In this document: piece by piece, positions 24,615-33,418 of the stretch
Layout: every line of letters begins with the position of its first letter
Position numbering within the stretch: position 1 is the first letter of the stretch
DNA from: Pseudonocardia sp. 73-21
Lineage (GTDB): Bacteria; Actinomycetota; Actinomycetes; Mycobacteriales; Pseudonocardiaceae
Direction: 5' to 3'
Length of the DNA: 64,000 nucleotides
Assembly: GCF_001899645.1 (NCBI RefSeq)
Contig: NZ_MKVV01000083.1
Coordinates: 124,001-188,000, forward strand
Position numbers and translations under genes: made by a program
Notes under the pieces: model-generated
The model's input: only the letters and a program-made list of their open reading frames with translations
The model's database searches: none
What the model was told of the DNA's origin: nothing

Positions 24615-25152
24615 CGGTGCGCGCGCCCTCCACCGCGTACCGGACGCACGCGAAGGCCCCGTTGCGCGCGACCTCGACGGTGCGCAGGGCGTAGCGGCGC
24701 GGGAAGACCGGGCGGCCCTCCCCGAGCGTGACCGGTGCGATCGACACGATGATCTCGTCCAGCAGGCCGGCGTCGGCGAACTGCCCGGCGAGGTCCCCGC
24801 CGCCGACGACCCACACGTCCCTGCCCAGGGCGGCGAGCTCCGCGTGGACTCCTGCCACGTCGCCGCGGGCGAACCGGACGTCGGCGCCGTCGATGACGGG
24901 CAGGTCCCGGTGGGTGAACACGACCGTCGGCATCGGGTAGGCCCACTTGTTGGTGCCGGCCTCGACGCGGGCGCGGACCCACTCGTAGGTGGTGGCGCCC
25001 ATGACGAGCGCGCCGACGTCGGCGATGAAGGCGGTGTAGTTCATCGGGCCGGCCTCGTCGATGTCCTGGACGAAGAGCCAGTCCAGCGAGTCGCGGGCGT
25101 CGGCGATGAAGCCGTCGAGGGTGGCGGCGGTGTAGTAGACGGTGCGCGGCAT
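24601..25152 (-). CDS. Dihydrofolate reductase-like (RibD C-terminal domain) protein
   Basis: 183 residues of the DHFR/RibD-C fold: MPRTVYYTAATLDGFIAD start, VMGATTYEWV, VVFTHRDLPV, DVWVVGGGDLAGQF (the pyridine-nucleotide glycine loop) and LDEIIVSIAPVTLGEGRPVF. It would use NADPH to reduce a pterin- or pyrimidine-like substrate; this stand-alone subgroup (YyaP/YwjB-like) has no firm substrate. ATG 25152 fits the family start. It is first in a unit with the AraC-DinB regulator and the pseudo-ligase. Confidence 0.85.
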   Translation of the reverse strand: MPRTVYYTAATLDGFIADARDSLDWLFVQDIDEAGPMNYTAFIADVGALVMGATTYEWVRARVEAGTNKWAYPMPTVVFTHRDLPVIDGADVRFARGDVAGVHAELAALGRDVWVVGGGDLAGQFADAGLLDEIIVSIAPVTLGEGRPVFPRRYALRTVEVARNGAFACVRYAVEGARTDDWT

Positions 25153-25236
25153 GGGGTCAGCCTGCCCGGTCCGGGCCTGCGTGCGCCCGACCGTTCTTGC
25201 TGCCGCGATTTCCGGTGGCGCGATACTGGAGGGACC

Positions 25237-27774
25237 ATGACGCTCACCGAACGCCTCCCTCCCACGCCCGACGATCCCGACGACCTCGTCGAGGCGTTCG
25301 TCGACTGGGCCTACGAGGAGCGCGGCCTGTCGCTCTACCCGGCGCAGGAGGAGGCGCTGATCGAGCTGGCCACCGGCAGCAACGTCATCCTCTCGACGCC
25401 CACGGGCTCCGGGAAGTCGCTGGTCGCCATCGGCGCGCACGCCGTGGCCCTGCAGCGCGGGCGGCGCACGTTCTACACCGCGCCGATCAAGGCGCTGGTG
25501 AGCGAGAAGTTCTTCCAGCTCATCGACGTGTTCGGCGCCGACAAGGTCGGCATGCTCACCGGCGACGCCGCGGTGAACGAGAAGGCCCCGATCATCTGCT
25601 GCACCGCCGAGATCCTGGCCAACATCGCGCTGCGCTCCGGCCGGGACGCCGACGTCGGCTCGGTGGTGATGGACGAGTTCCACTTCTACGCCGACCCCGA
25701 CCGCGGCTGGGCCTGGCAGGTGCCGCTGATCGAGCTGCCGCAGGCGCAGTTCCTGCTGATGAGCGCCACGCTCGGCGACGTCACGTTCTTCCGGGACGAC
25801 CTGAAGCGCCGCACCGGCCGCGACACCGCCGTCATCACCTCGGTGGACCGGCCCGTGCCGCTGCACTACCGCTACGTCTACTCACCGCTGCACGACACGA
25901 TCGCCGAGCTGCTCGCCACCCACGAGGCGCCCGTGTACGTCGTGCACTTCACGCAGCAGTCCGCGGTGGACCGCGCGCAGTCGCTGATGAGCGTCAACGT
26001 CACGTCCAAGGACGACAAGGCGGCCATCGCCGCGCTGATCGGCAACTTCCGCTTCACCTCGGGCTTCGGCAGGACGCTCTCGCGGCTCGTGCGCCACGGC
26101 ATCGGCGTGCACCACGCCGGGATGCTGCCGCGCTACCGGCGGCTGGTGGAGACCCTTGCCCAGGCCGGGCTGCTGCGCGTCATCTGCGGCACCGACACCC
26201 TCGGCGTCGGCATCAACGTGCCGATCCGCACGGTGCTGTTCACCGCGCTCGTCAAGTACGACGGGCAGCGCACCCGCCCGCTCAAGGCGCGGGAGTTCCA
26301 CCAGATCGCCGGACGGGCCGGGCGTGCGGGCTACGACACCGTCGGCACCGTCGTGGCCGAGGCCCCCGATCACGAGGTGGAGAACGCCCGGCTCATCGCC
26401 CGCGCCGGGGACGACGAGAAGAAGAAGAAACGGATCGTCCGCAAGAAGCCGCCGGAGGGGTTCGTCGGCTGGTCCGAGGTGGGGTTCGGCAAACTGCAGG
26501 TGGCCCAGCCCGAGGCGCTGACCAGCCACTTCCAGGTCTCGCACGCGATGCTGCTCAACGTCATCTCCCGTCCCGGGGACGCCTTCGCCGCCATGCGGCA
26601 CCTGCTGGAGGACAACCACGAGCCGCGGCCGCGCCAGCGACGCCACATCCTGCGGGCCATCGCGATCTACCGGGCGCTGCTGGCGTCCGGGGTGGTGGAG
26701 CAGCTCGACTCCCCGGACGCCGAGGGTCGCCGGGTGCGCCTGGTCGGCGACCTGCAGCTCGACTTCGCGCTCAACCAGCCGCTCTCGCCGTTCGCGCTGG
26801 CGTCGTTCGAGCTGCTGGACAAGGCGTCCCCGACCTACGCGATGGACATGCTCTCGATCATCGAGGCCACCCTCGACGACCCCCGCCAGGTGCTCTACGC
26901 GCAGCAGAGCAAGGCCAAGGGCGAGGCCGTGGCACTGATGAAGGCCGAGGGCATCGAGTACGAGGAGCGGATGGTGCTGCTGGAGGAGGTGACCTGGCCC
27001 AAGCCGCTCGACGAGCTCTTGAGCGGCGCGCTGGAGACCTACCGCCGCGGCGCCCCCTGGGTCGAGGACGCCACGCTCTCGCCCAAGTCGGTGGCCCGCG
27101 ACATGTTCGAGCGCTCCATGACGTTCGTGGAGTACATCGGGCACTACCAGCTCGCGCGGTCCGAGGGCCTGGTGCTGCGCTACCTCGCCGACGCCTACCG
27201 CGCCCTGCGCCAGACGGTGCCCGACGAGGCCAAGACCGAGGAGCTCACCGACGTCGAGGAGTGGCTGGGCGAGCTGGTGCGCCAGGTCGACTCCTCCCTG
27301 CTCGACGAGTGGGAGGCGCTCGCGGCCGGCGCCGGCACGGGCGAGGAGGTCGCTCCGCCGTCGCTGGAGAGCGGCCCGCCCGGGGTCACCCGCAATGTCC
27401 GCGCGTTCCGGGTGCTGGTGCGCAACGCGATGTTCCGCCGCGTGGAGCTCGCGGCCCTGCGGCGCTGGGACATGCTCGGCGAGCTCGACTCCTCCTCCGG
27501 CTGGAACGGCGAGGCCTGGCGCGAGGCCCTGCTCCCCTACTGGGACCACTACGGCGACACGATGGTGGCCATCGGCACCGGCCCCGACGCGCGCGGCCCG
27601 AAGATGATCACGATCGAGGAGGAGCCGGAGCGCTGGCTGGTCCGCCAGGTCCTCGACGATCCCGACGGCGACCACGACTGGGCCATCACCGCCGAGGTCG
27701 ACCTCGCCGCCTCCGACGAGGAGGGCACGGCGATGATCTGGATCACCGGCGTGGAGCCGCTGGGCGGAGCCTGA
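25237..27774 (+). CDS. SKI2-like DEAD/DEAH-box helicase with DUF3516 C-terminal domain
   Basis: 845 residues. The SF2 core has Q/Walker A STPTGSGKSLVAIGAHAVAL, IKALVSEK, the DEFH box (VMDEFHFYADPDRGWAWQVP), SATLGD, the second RecA domain with HHAGMLPRYRRLVE, CGTDTLGVGINVP, and motif VI HQIAGRAGRAGYD. A lysine-rich patch (DEKKKKRIVRKKPP) and a long helical DUF3516 region follow, typical of actinobacterial SKI2-like helicases. It probably remodels RNA or DNA structures, but no partner is known. Start ATG 25237 has a good GGAGGG ribosome site. It is divergent from the DHFR-like gene with 84 bases between. Confidence 0.9.
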   Translation: MTLTERLPPTPDDPDDLVEAFVDWAYEERGLSLYPAQEEALIELATGSNVILSTPTGSGKSLVAIGAHAVALQRGRRTFYTAPIKALVSEKFFQLIDVFGADKVGMLTGDAAVNEKAPIICCTAEILANIALRSGRDADVGSVVMDEFHFYADPDRGWAWQVPLIELPQAQFLLMSATLGDVTFFRDDLKRRTGRDTAVITSVDRPVPLHYRYVYSPLHDTIAELLATHEAPVYVVHFTQQSAVDRAQSLMSVNVTSKDDKAAIAALIGNFRFTSGFGRTLSRLVRHGIGVHHAGMLPRYRRLVETLAQAGLLRVICGTDTLGVGINVPIRTVLFTALVKYDGQRTRPLKAREFHQIAGRAGRAGYDTVGTVVAEAPDHEVENARLIARAGDDEKKKKRIVRKKPPEGFVGWSEVGFGKLQVAQPEALTSHFQVSHAMLLNVISRPGDAFAAMRHLLEDNHEPRPRQRRHILRAIAIYRALLASGVVEQLDSPDAEGRRVRLVGDLQLDFALNQPLSPFALASFELLDKASPTYAMDMLSIIEATLDDPRQVLYAQQSKAKGEAVALMKAEGIEYEERMVLLEEVTWPKPLDELLSGALETYRRGAPWVEDATLSPKSVARDMFERSMTFVEYIGHYQLARSEGLVLRYLADAYRALRQTVPDEAKTEELTDVEEWLGELVRQVDSSLLDEWEALAAGAGTGEEVAPPSLESGPPGVTRNVRAFRVLVRNAMFRRVELAALRRWDMLGELDSSSGWNGEAWREALLPYWDHYGDTMVAIGTGPDARGPKMITIEEEPERWLVRQVLDDPDGDHDWAITAEVDLAASDEEGTAMIWITGVEPLGGA

Positions 27775-27941
27775 CCGCCCTCGGGTCCAGACCGCCCGGC
27801 ACCGGCGGTGTGCGTCTGCCGACGCCCGGGTAGACGTGCTCCCCCGGACCGGCCGGGGCCGGCTGCCACGCCGGGCGCAGCGTCGACGGGTCGGGGTGGA
27901 GGCAGGCCCGGGAGCCATCTCCTCCGCGGCGCACCGTCCGC

Positions 27942-27975
27942 AAATGTCGATCATGTCGTCGTTTGATCGACATTT
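27942..27975. promoter_or_regulatory. Perfect 12-bp inverted repeat operator
   Basis: AAATGTCGATCA (27942-27953) and its exact reverse complement TGATCGACATTT (27964-27975) are separated by 10 bases. The right arm contains the -35 hexamer of the promoter at 27967-27995, so a bound dimer would block polymerase. The segment is clearly AT-richer than its surroundings. The downstream HTH protein is the likely ligand (autoregulation), by inference. Confidence 0.75.
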
Positions 27976-27995
27976 CGCTGCCGTCAATGTATCGT
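27967..27995 (+). promoter_or_regulatory. Promoter of the small HTH gene (leaderless)
   Basis: TCGACA (27967-27972), 17-base spacer, TATCGT (27990-27995). The -10 ends six bases before ATG 28002, and there is no ribosome site, so transcription should begin at the start codon. Confidence 0.7.
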
Positions 27996-28001
27996 TGTCA
28001 C

Positions 28002-28397
28002 ATGAAGTACTCAGAGGCCGAGCGGTGGATCGAGCGCGTCGACCCGGCCGTCACCCGCGACCGCTCGGTCACCGCCCACCTGGAGTTCCTCAAGGCCCGC
28101 AGCGCCGAGGGACCGCTCACCAACGACGCGGCCGCCGCCTGGTACGCCGTCGTCGGGGAGATGCGGCGCCTCGCCGACTACTACGAGCGCGACCTCATCC
28201 GCAAGCTGCGCTCGGACGGCATGACGTGGGCCCAGGTCGCCGACGCCGTCCATGCCCAGCTCTCCAGCCGGCAGGCCGCCCAGGGCAAGTGGAAGCGCCT
28301 GGTCGACCCGGGTCGGCGCACCACCACGGGCAACATGCGGCGCGGTGGCCGTCGCAAGCAGGAGAACTCACCCGATCAGGGGGCCGGTGCAACCTGA
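28002..28397 (+). CDS. Small helix-turn-helix protein, probable autorepressor
   Basis: 131 residues. Residues ~1-62 are helical (MKYSEAERWIERVDPA, WYAVVGEMRRLADYYERDL); residues 64-100 form a helix-turn-helix (IRKLRSDGMTWAQVADAV, SSRQAAQGKWKRL), followed by a basic disordered tail (RRTTTGNMRRGGRRK) that could contact DNA backbone. No named family is recognised beyond the HTH. ATG 28002 is chosen over an in-frame TTG at 27963, because that would lie inside the operator and the -10 is placed for leaderless initiation at 28002. It lies ~100 bases upstream of a c-di-GMP gene but appears separately controlled. Confidence 0.7.
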   Translation: MKYSEAERWIERVDPAVTRDRSVTAHLEFLKARSAEGPLTNDAAAAWYAVVGEMRRLADYYERDLIRKLRSDGMTWAQVADAVHAQLSSRQAAQGKWKRLVDPGRRTTTGNMRRGGRRKQENSPDQGAGAT

Positions 28398-28440
28398 CGA
28401 TCGGATCGTTCGGTCCAACACCCACTCGACCGGTACGCTC

Positions 28441-28457
28441 CGTGACGCACGGTCACG
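28441..28457. promoter_or_regulatory. Inverted repeat upstream of the GGDEF-EAL gene
   Basis: CGTGAC, five bases, GTCACG, located 43 bases before ATG 28501. A possible operator or mRNA hairpin; TACGCT at 28434-28439 just upstream could be a -10. Both readings are tentative. Confidence 0.35.
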
Positions 28458-28500
28458 CATCATCGCGCGGCCCGGTGACGCGACAGGAGTGACGCCCGCG

Positions 28501-30648
28501 ATGGCGGACCATCCTCCGGACCTGCACCAGGAGCAGGACAGAGGGTTGCGGGGCTCGCTCCCCGACGTCGATCGGCTCGCCGGGGACTGGCTGGATTCGC
28601 TGCCCGACGGCGTCGCCGGCCCCGACCAGCGCCGCCGGCTGCTCGCCCTCGCCGGAACCCTCCGGGACGCCGTGGTCACCGAGCCGTTCGATCCCGCCCG
28701 GCCCAGGCAGGTCGGCCGGGACCTCGTCTCCGCGGGCGTCACCCGGCCGTCGGCCCTGGACGCCACCGTCCGCACCCTCGGGGACGCCGGCCCCACCATC
28801 GGCCACGCGCGCATGTTCACCGTCGTAGGAGCGCTCACCTCCGCCTACGCCGAGGCGCTGCGCGACCACACCCGCAGCGAGCAGGACCACCTCGGCGCCG
28901 CCGCGCTCGCGGCCCACGCCCTCGCCGAGGACGCCCGGCACACCAGCGAGGCCAGGTTCCACGCCGTGTTCACCGAGTCCGCCGTGGGCATCGGGATCTC
29001 CGACGTCGACGGCCGCGTCCTCGAGGTCAACCGGGCCCTCTGCGACCTCTTCGGCTACTCCCCGGAGGAGCTGACCGAGCGGTCGGCGTTCTCCTTCGTC
29101 CACCCCGACGACGACCCCGCCTACTGGGCGGAGGTGAAGGACCTGCTGGCGGGCGAGGTCGACCACGTCCGCCGGGAGAAGGCCTACGTGCGCAGGGACG
29201 GCACGTCGGTCTGGGCCGACGTCGAGCTCACCCTCGTGCGCGCCTCGGACGGCTCCCCCCGCTTCATGGTCGGGATGCTCCAGGACATCACCGAGCGCCG
29301 CCGTCTGCAGGACCGCCTCCGCCACCAGGCCGAGCACGACCCCCTGACCGGTCTGCCCAACCGCACGGTGTTCTTCGAGCACCTCGAGGAGGAGCTCGCG
29401 CAGCCCGACCGGCACCTCGCCGTGTGCTATCTCGATCTCGACGGCTTCAAGGCCGTCAACGACACGCTCGGTCACGACGTCGGCGACGCCCTGCTGCGCA
29501 CCGTCGCCCACCGCCTGGCCAGCGAGCTCGACGAGCACCTCGTGGCGCGGATGGGCGGCGACGAGTTCGTCATCCTGGTCCGCTCCCCCGGCGGGCCCGA
29601 GCACGTGCACCGGTGCGCCCTCGCCGCGCTCGCCGCGGTGCGGCGTCCGGTGCGCCTGGCCGGACACGACATCCGGGTGTCGGCCGGGGTGGGTGTGGTC
29701 CACAGCTCCGACCTCACCGAACCGGCCCACGGCGTCGACATCCCGTCGCGGGCGGCCGAGCTGATGAAGGCCGCCGACACCACGCTCTACCGCGCCAAGC
29801 ACGACGGCCGCGACCGCGTCGCCCACTTCGACGCCCACCGCCACCACAGCGACATCGGCCGCCTCGCGACGTCGGCGCGGATGCCGCTCGCCCTGGCCTC
29901 GGGCGAGTTCGTGGTGGAGTACCAGCCGCTGGTGCGTCTGCCCGACCAGCGGATGGTGGGCGTCGAGGCGCTGGTGCGCTGGAACCTGCCCGACGGCACC
30001 CGCCTGGGGCCCGACGTGTTCATCCCGCTCGCCGAGGAGTCCGGGCTGATCGTGCCGCTCGGGCAGTGGGTGCTGGAGCAGGCGTGCCGTGACGCCGTGC
30101 GGTGGCGCGACGCCGACCCGGAGGCCGCCCTCTACCTCAGCGTCAACATCGCCGCCCGCCAGATCCGCGAGCCGGGGGTCGTCGCCGAGGTGTCCCGCAT
30201 CCTCGAGCAGACGGGGTGGCCGGCCGACGCGCTGCAGCTGGAGCTCACCGAGAGCGACCTGATGGGGCCCACCCCCGAGTCGCTGGAGACCCTCAACGCG
30301 CTCGCGGACATGGGTGTGCGGATCGCGATCGACGACTTCGGCACCGGCTACTCGAACCTCGCCTACCTGCGCCGGCTGCCGGTGCACACCCTCAAGCTCG
30401 CCGGCAGCTTCGTCACCGGCCAGCACGGGCCGCACACCGACACCGTCGACGTCGAGGTGGCCGGGCTGCTGATCCGCCTCGCCCACGTGCTCGGGCTCGG
30501 CGTGGTGGCCGAGTCGGTCGAGACCGCCGACCAGCTCGACCAGCTCCGCGCGCTGGGCTGCGACACGGGGCAGGGGTACTACTTCGCCCCCGCCCTCGCC
30601 GCCGACGCGATCCCCGGCATGCTCCACCGCCCGGTCGGGCCGTCCTAG
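28501..30648 (+). CDS. PAS-GGDEF-EAL cyclic-di-GMP enzyme
   Basis: 715 residues, cytoplasmic with no membrane helix. An N-terminal ~145-residue helical region of unknown fold is followed by a PAS domain (~150-262, GIGISDVDGRVLEVNRALCD), GGDEF (~275-430, MGGDEFVIL at 351-359) and EAL (~455-710, VEALVRW at 488). The diguanylate cyclase motif is intact; an RxxD inhibitory site is not seen. EAL retains EAL, LTES, DDFGTGYSN, VAESVET and TGQGYYFAPA, but the KxD motif reads KLAGSF, so the conserved Asp is Ala and phosphodiesterase activity may be weak or lost. ATG 28501 has AGGAG upstream; GTG 28489 is an alternative. Confidence 0.9.
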   Translation: MADHPPDLHQEQDRGLRGSLPDVDRLAGDWLDSLPDGVAGPDQRRRLLALAGTLRDAVVTEPFDPARPRQVGRDLVSAGVTRPSALDATVRTLGDAGPTIGHARMFTVVGALTSAYAEALRDHTRSEQDHLGAAALAAHALAEDARHTSEARFHAVFTESAVGIGISDVDGRVLEVNRALCDLFGYSPEELTERSAFSFVHPDDDPAYWAEVKDLLAGEVDHVRREKAYVRRDGTSVWADVELTLVRASDGSPRFMVGMLQDITERRRLQDRLRHQAEHDPLTGLPNRTVFFEHLEEELAQPDRHLAVCYLDLDGFKAVNDTLGHDVGDALLRTVAHRLASELDEHLVARMGGDEFVILVRSPGGPEHVHRCALAALAAVRRPVRLAGHDIRVSAGVGVVHSSDLTEPAHGVDIPSRAAELMKAADTTLYRAKHDGRDRVAHFDAHRHHSDIGRLATSARMPLALASGEFVVEYQPLVRLPDQRMVGVEALVRWNLPDGTRLGPDVFIPLAEESGLIVPLGQWVLEQACRDAVRWRDADPEAALYLSVNIAARQIREPGVVAEVSRILEQTGWPADALQLELTESDLMGPTPESLETLNALADMGVRIAIDDFGTGYSNLAYLRRLPVHTLKLAGSFVTGQHGPHTDTVDVEVAGLLIRLAHVLGLGVVAESVETADQLDQLRALGCDTGQGYYFAPALAADAIPGMLHRPVGPS

Positions 30649-30668
30649 GAGCGCGCTGAAGCACCCTC

Positions 30669-31874
30669 CTAGCCCAGCGGGCTCCGGGGCAGCAGCCGGT
30701 CCGAGACGATCTTGCGCTGGATCTCGCTGGTGCCCTCGAAGATCGTGGTGAGCCGGGCGTCGCGCCAGTGCCGCTCGACCTGGTGCTCGGTGGTGTAGCC
30801 GTTGCCGCCGTGCAGCTGGATGCCGTCGGCGGTGACCTCGGCCGCCATCTCCGTGGCCATCAGCTTGACCATCGCCGCCTCGCGCTCGCACGGGTGGCCG
30901 AGGTCGATCAGGTGCGCCACGTGCTGGTAGAACGCGCGCGCCTGCTCCACGCGCGCCGCCATGTCGGCGAGGGTGAACCGCACGGCCTGGAAGTCGCCGA
31001 TCGGGTGCTCGAACTGGTGGCGCCGCTGCAGGTAGACGATGCAGTCCTCGACGGCGGCCCGGGCCAGGCCCACCGCGCGCGCCGCGGTGTGCACGCGGGC
31101 GATGTTGAGCCACTTCTGCGCGTCGGCGAACCCGCCCGTCCCGACCTGGTTCGCGGCCGGCACGCGCAGGCCGTCGAACTCGAGGTCCCACGTGACGAAC
31201 CCGTGGTACCCGATCTTGTCGATGGGGGTGCCGGTGATGCCGTCGGGGAAGGTGTCGCGCTCCTTCTCCACCAGCAGGGTGGCCAGGCCGGCGGAGCGCT
31301 TCTCGCCGGGTTCCGGGTCGTCGGTGCGCACGAGCACCTGGATGAAGTCGGCGGCCTTCGCGTTGCCCGTCCAGCGCTTCTGACCGGTGACGACGAACTC
31401 GTCGCCGTCGCGGACGGCCCGGGTGGCGACGCCCGCGAGATCGGAGCCGGCGTCGGGCTCGGAGAGCGCGATGGCCCCGATCCACTCCCCCGCGGCACTG
31501 CGGCGCAGCAGCTGCGCGCGGCGCGCCGGGTCGGCGACGTCGGTGCCCGCGCCCTGCGCGCGGGCGATGATGCTGGCCACGCTCATCCACGCGCGCGCCA
31601 GCTCCTCGGCCACCATGCAGTACTCGAACGCACCCAGGCCGAGACCACCGTGCTCGCGGTCGACGGTGATGCCGAACCAGCCGTGGCCGGCCATCTTCTC
31701 CAGCAGCGAGCGCGGGATCTCGCCCTTCAGCGGGTCGAGCTCGTTCGCGACCGGCAGCACCTCCTCGGCGGCGAACCGCCGGGCCGTGGCCTGCAGCTCC
31801 TCTCGCTCCGGCGAGTGGTAGGGCGGCGGGACCACGGGCACGGGCGGGACCTGGATCTCGGACTGCTCGATCAT
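30669..31874 (-). CDS. Acyl-CoA dehydrogenase
   Basis: 401 residues, normal length. It has the FAD-binding AIALSEPDAGSDLAG, VTGQKRWTGNA, the R-x4-QF region RHQFEHPIGDFQAVRF, IQLHGGNGYT and a C-terminal FEGTSEIQRKIVSDRLL. The residue at the usual Glu catalytic position is hard to place without alignment. It oxidises an acyl-CoA to the 2-enoyl-CoA, passing electrons to ETF. The substrate chain is not evident. No pathway partners lie beside it; the gene stands between the c-di-GMP enzyme (convergent) and an orphan DUF742 gene. Confidence 0.9.
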   Translation of the reverse strand: MIEQSEIQVPPVPVVPPPYHSPEREELQATARRFAAEEVLPVANELDPLKGEIPRSLLEKMAGHGWFGITVDREHGGLGLGAFEYCMVAEELARAWMSVASIIARAQGAGTDVADPARRAQLLRRSAAGEWIGAIALSEPDAGSDLAGVATRAVRDGDEFVVTGQKRWTGNAKAADFIQVLVRTDDPEPGEKRSAGLATLLVEKERDTFPDGITGTPIDKIGYHGFVTWDLEFDGLRVPAANQVGTGGFADAQKWLNIARVHTAARAVGLARAAVEDCIVYLQRRHQFEHPIGDFQAVRFTLADMAARVEQARAFYQHVAHLIDLGHPCEREAAMVKLMATEMAAEVTADGIQLHGGNGYTTEHQVERHWRDARLTTIFEGTSEIQRKIVSDRLLPRSPLG

Positions 31875-31918
31875 GACGCAGTTGTGCCACACTCCCGGCC
31901 CGCGCGCGCGTCGGAGCG

Positions 31919-32596
31919 CTACAGCCGCCGCAGCCCGCTGAGCACGCGCTCCATCAGCGCGAGGTCGGGACCGCCGGCGTCCACGGTGCGGTGCACGACG
32001 ACGGCGCCGAGCGCGGCGAGATCGCCCAGCAGCACCCGCGCCACCCCGAGCGGGACGCCGCGCAAGGCCGCGATCTCCGCCACCGACCGCGGTTCCCGGC
32101 ACAGCTCGACGATGTCCGGGTGGGGCGTCCGGGCACCGAGCGCGGCCGGCACCACCGACACGAGGGCCTCGATCGCGAGATCGAAGGTCGAGCGGGTCCG
32201 GCCGCTCGTCAGCACGTACGGGCGGACGAACGAGGACACGGCCGCGTCGGCGTCGGGCGGCGGCTCCCGCCACCCGACGGGTCGGGGCCGGGGAACGGGC
32301 TCGCCCACCTCGGCGGCCTCCGCAGCGGCGTCGACCGGCCGCGGGACCACCCGGCGACGGCGAGGCGACGGTCCGCCGAACCGGGCTCCGGTGAGACCGA
32401 CGACCGGCGCCTCGGGGCCCGGCGGGGCGGTCGACCCGAACGCGGCGGGAGGCTCGGGAAGCGGCTCGACGGCGGCCATCGCGACCGTGTCGGCGCCGGC
32501 GTCCCCCGCTGCGTCGTTCCTGCGGCCCCGCCGACGGCCACCGCCGCCGAAGCGGGCGCCCGTGAGACCGACCTCGGGACCGTCCTGAGCTCGCAC
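31919..32596 (-). CDS. DUF742 family protein with two VGLTGARFGG motifs
   Basis: 225 residues. The C-terminal ~110 (SSFVRPYVLTSGRTRSTFDL, then a winged-helix-like PRSVAEIAALRGVPLGVARV) is DUF742, the CvnC component of conservon operons. The N-terminal half is disordered and carries the motif VGLTGARFGG twice (residues 9-18 and 66-75), each followed by an Arg-rich run. The usual partners (roadblock protein, conservon GTPase, sensor kinase) are absent here, so this copy is an orphan. GTG 32596 has a strong GGGAGGTGGG site, hence this start. Role probably in signalling at the membrane, unknown in detail. Confidence 0.75.
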   Translation of the reverse strand: MRAQDGPEVGLTGARFGGGGRRRGRRNDAAGDAGADTVAMAAVEPLPEPPAAFGSTAPPGPEAPVVGLTGARFGGPSPRRRRVVPRPVDAAAEAAEVGEPVPRPRPVGWREPPPDADAAVSSFVRPYVLTSGRTRSTFDLAIEALVSVVPAALGARTPHPDIVELCREPRSVAEIAALRGVPLGVARVLLGDLAALGAVVVHRTVDAGGPDLALMERVLSGLRRL

Positions 32597-32648
32597 GACG
32601 GCCCACCTCCCGCAGTGATCGTCCGTTGGCCCTGAACACTCTCCGTGC

Positions 32649-32669
32649 GGCGTTTCCGTGGCGTTTCCG
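32649..32669. repeat. Direct repeat GGCGTTTCCG x2
   Basis: Two copies with an 11-base period in the 140-base divergent spacer between the DUF742 gene and the Pr6Pr gene. One helical turn apart, so a tandem binding site for a regulator is possible. Confidence 0.4.
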
Positions 32670-32736
32670 GGCCGTAGCACCGTCGTGACGACTCCGCGCT
32701 CTCGCCGAAGGGCATGATCGATGTCACGATGATCCC

Positions 32737-33372
32737 GTGCCCTTCGCCGCCCGCTGCTGGTTCGCGTTGAACGCCCTCGTCGTCGTGGTGGCCCTCGCCA
32801 TCCAGATCCCGATCACCGCAGGCAAGGTGGAGGGCGTCTTCTTCGACACCCCCGCGGCCCGGGTCGGCAACCTCTTCACGTTCTTCACGATCCTGTCGAA
32901 CATCCTGGTCGCCGTGGTGTGCGTGGCGCTGGTGCTGCGCCGGCGGGACTCGGAGCCGTTCGCGGTGGCGTGGCTCGACGCGCTGCTCGGCATCACGGTC
33001 ACCGGCATCGTCTACAACACCGTGCTCGCGGGGCTCTACGACCTGCGCGGCGCGGAGTACCTCGCCGACCGCCTGTTCCACACGGTCTCGCCGCTGCTGT
33101 TCGTGCTGGGCTGGCTGCTGTTCGGACCGCGCGGGCTCGTCCGGCGGCGCGTGGTGCTCCTGTCGCTGCTCTACCCGCTGGTCTGGCTCGCCTTCACGCT
33201 CGTGCGCGGTGCGCTCATCGGCTGGTACCCGTACCCGTTCGTCGACGTCGCGACGCTGGGCTACGGACAGGTCGCGGTCAACTCCGTGCTGATCACGGCG
33301 CTGTTCCTGGTGCTGGCCACCGTCGCGTTCGGCGTCGACCGGCTGGCGATGCGGCCGGCCCGCACCGGGTGA
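32737..33372 (+). CDS. Pr6Pr-family membrane protein
   Basis: 211 residues, six hydrophobic helices, with family segments VGNLFTFFTILSNILVAVVC, LLGITVTGIVYNTVLA, LFHTVSPLLFVLGWLLFGPR and IGWYPYPFVDVATLGYGQV. The charged and aromatic residues inside helices fit the Pr6Pr/FAR-17a/AIG1-like fold, whose bacterial role is unknown. GTG 32737 is the first usable start. It is divergent from the DUF742 gene; the next gene begins 46 bases downstream and may share its transcript. Confidence 0.8.
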   Translation: MPFAARCWFALNALVVVVALAIQIPITAGKVEGVFFDTPAARVGNLFTFFTILSNILVAVVCVALVLRRRDSEPFAVAWLDALLGITVTGIVYNTVLAGLYDLRGAEYLADRLFHTVSPLLFVLGWLLFGPRGLVRRRVVLLSLLYPLVWLAFTLVRGALIGWYPYPFVDVATLGYGQVAVNSVLITALFLVLATVAFGVDRLAMRPARTG

Positions 33373-33418
33373 TCGACCCGGACCGGATGATCATCGGGGC
33401 GGTGGCAGGATCGCGGCC

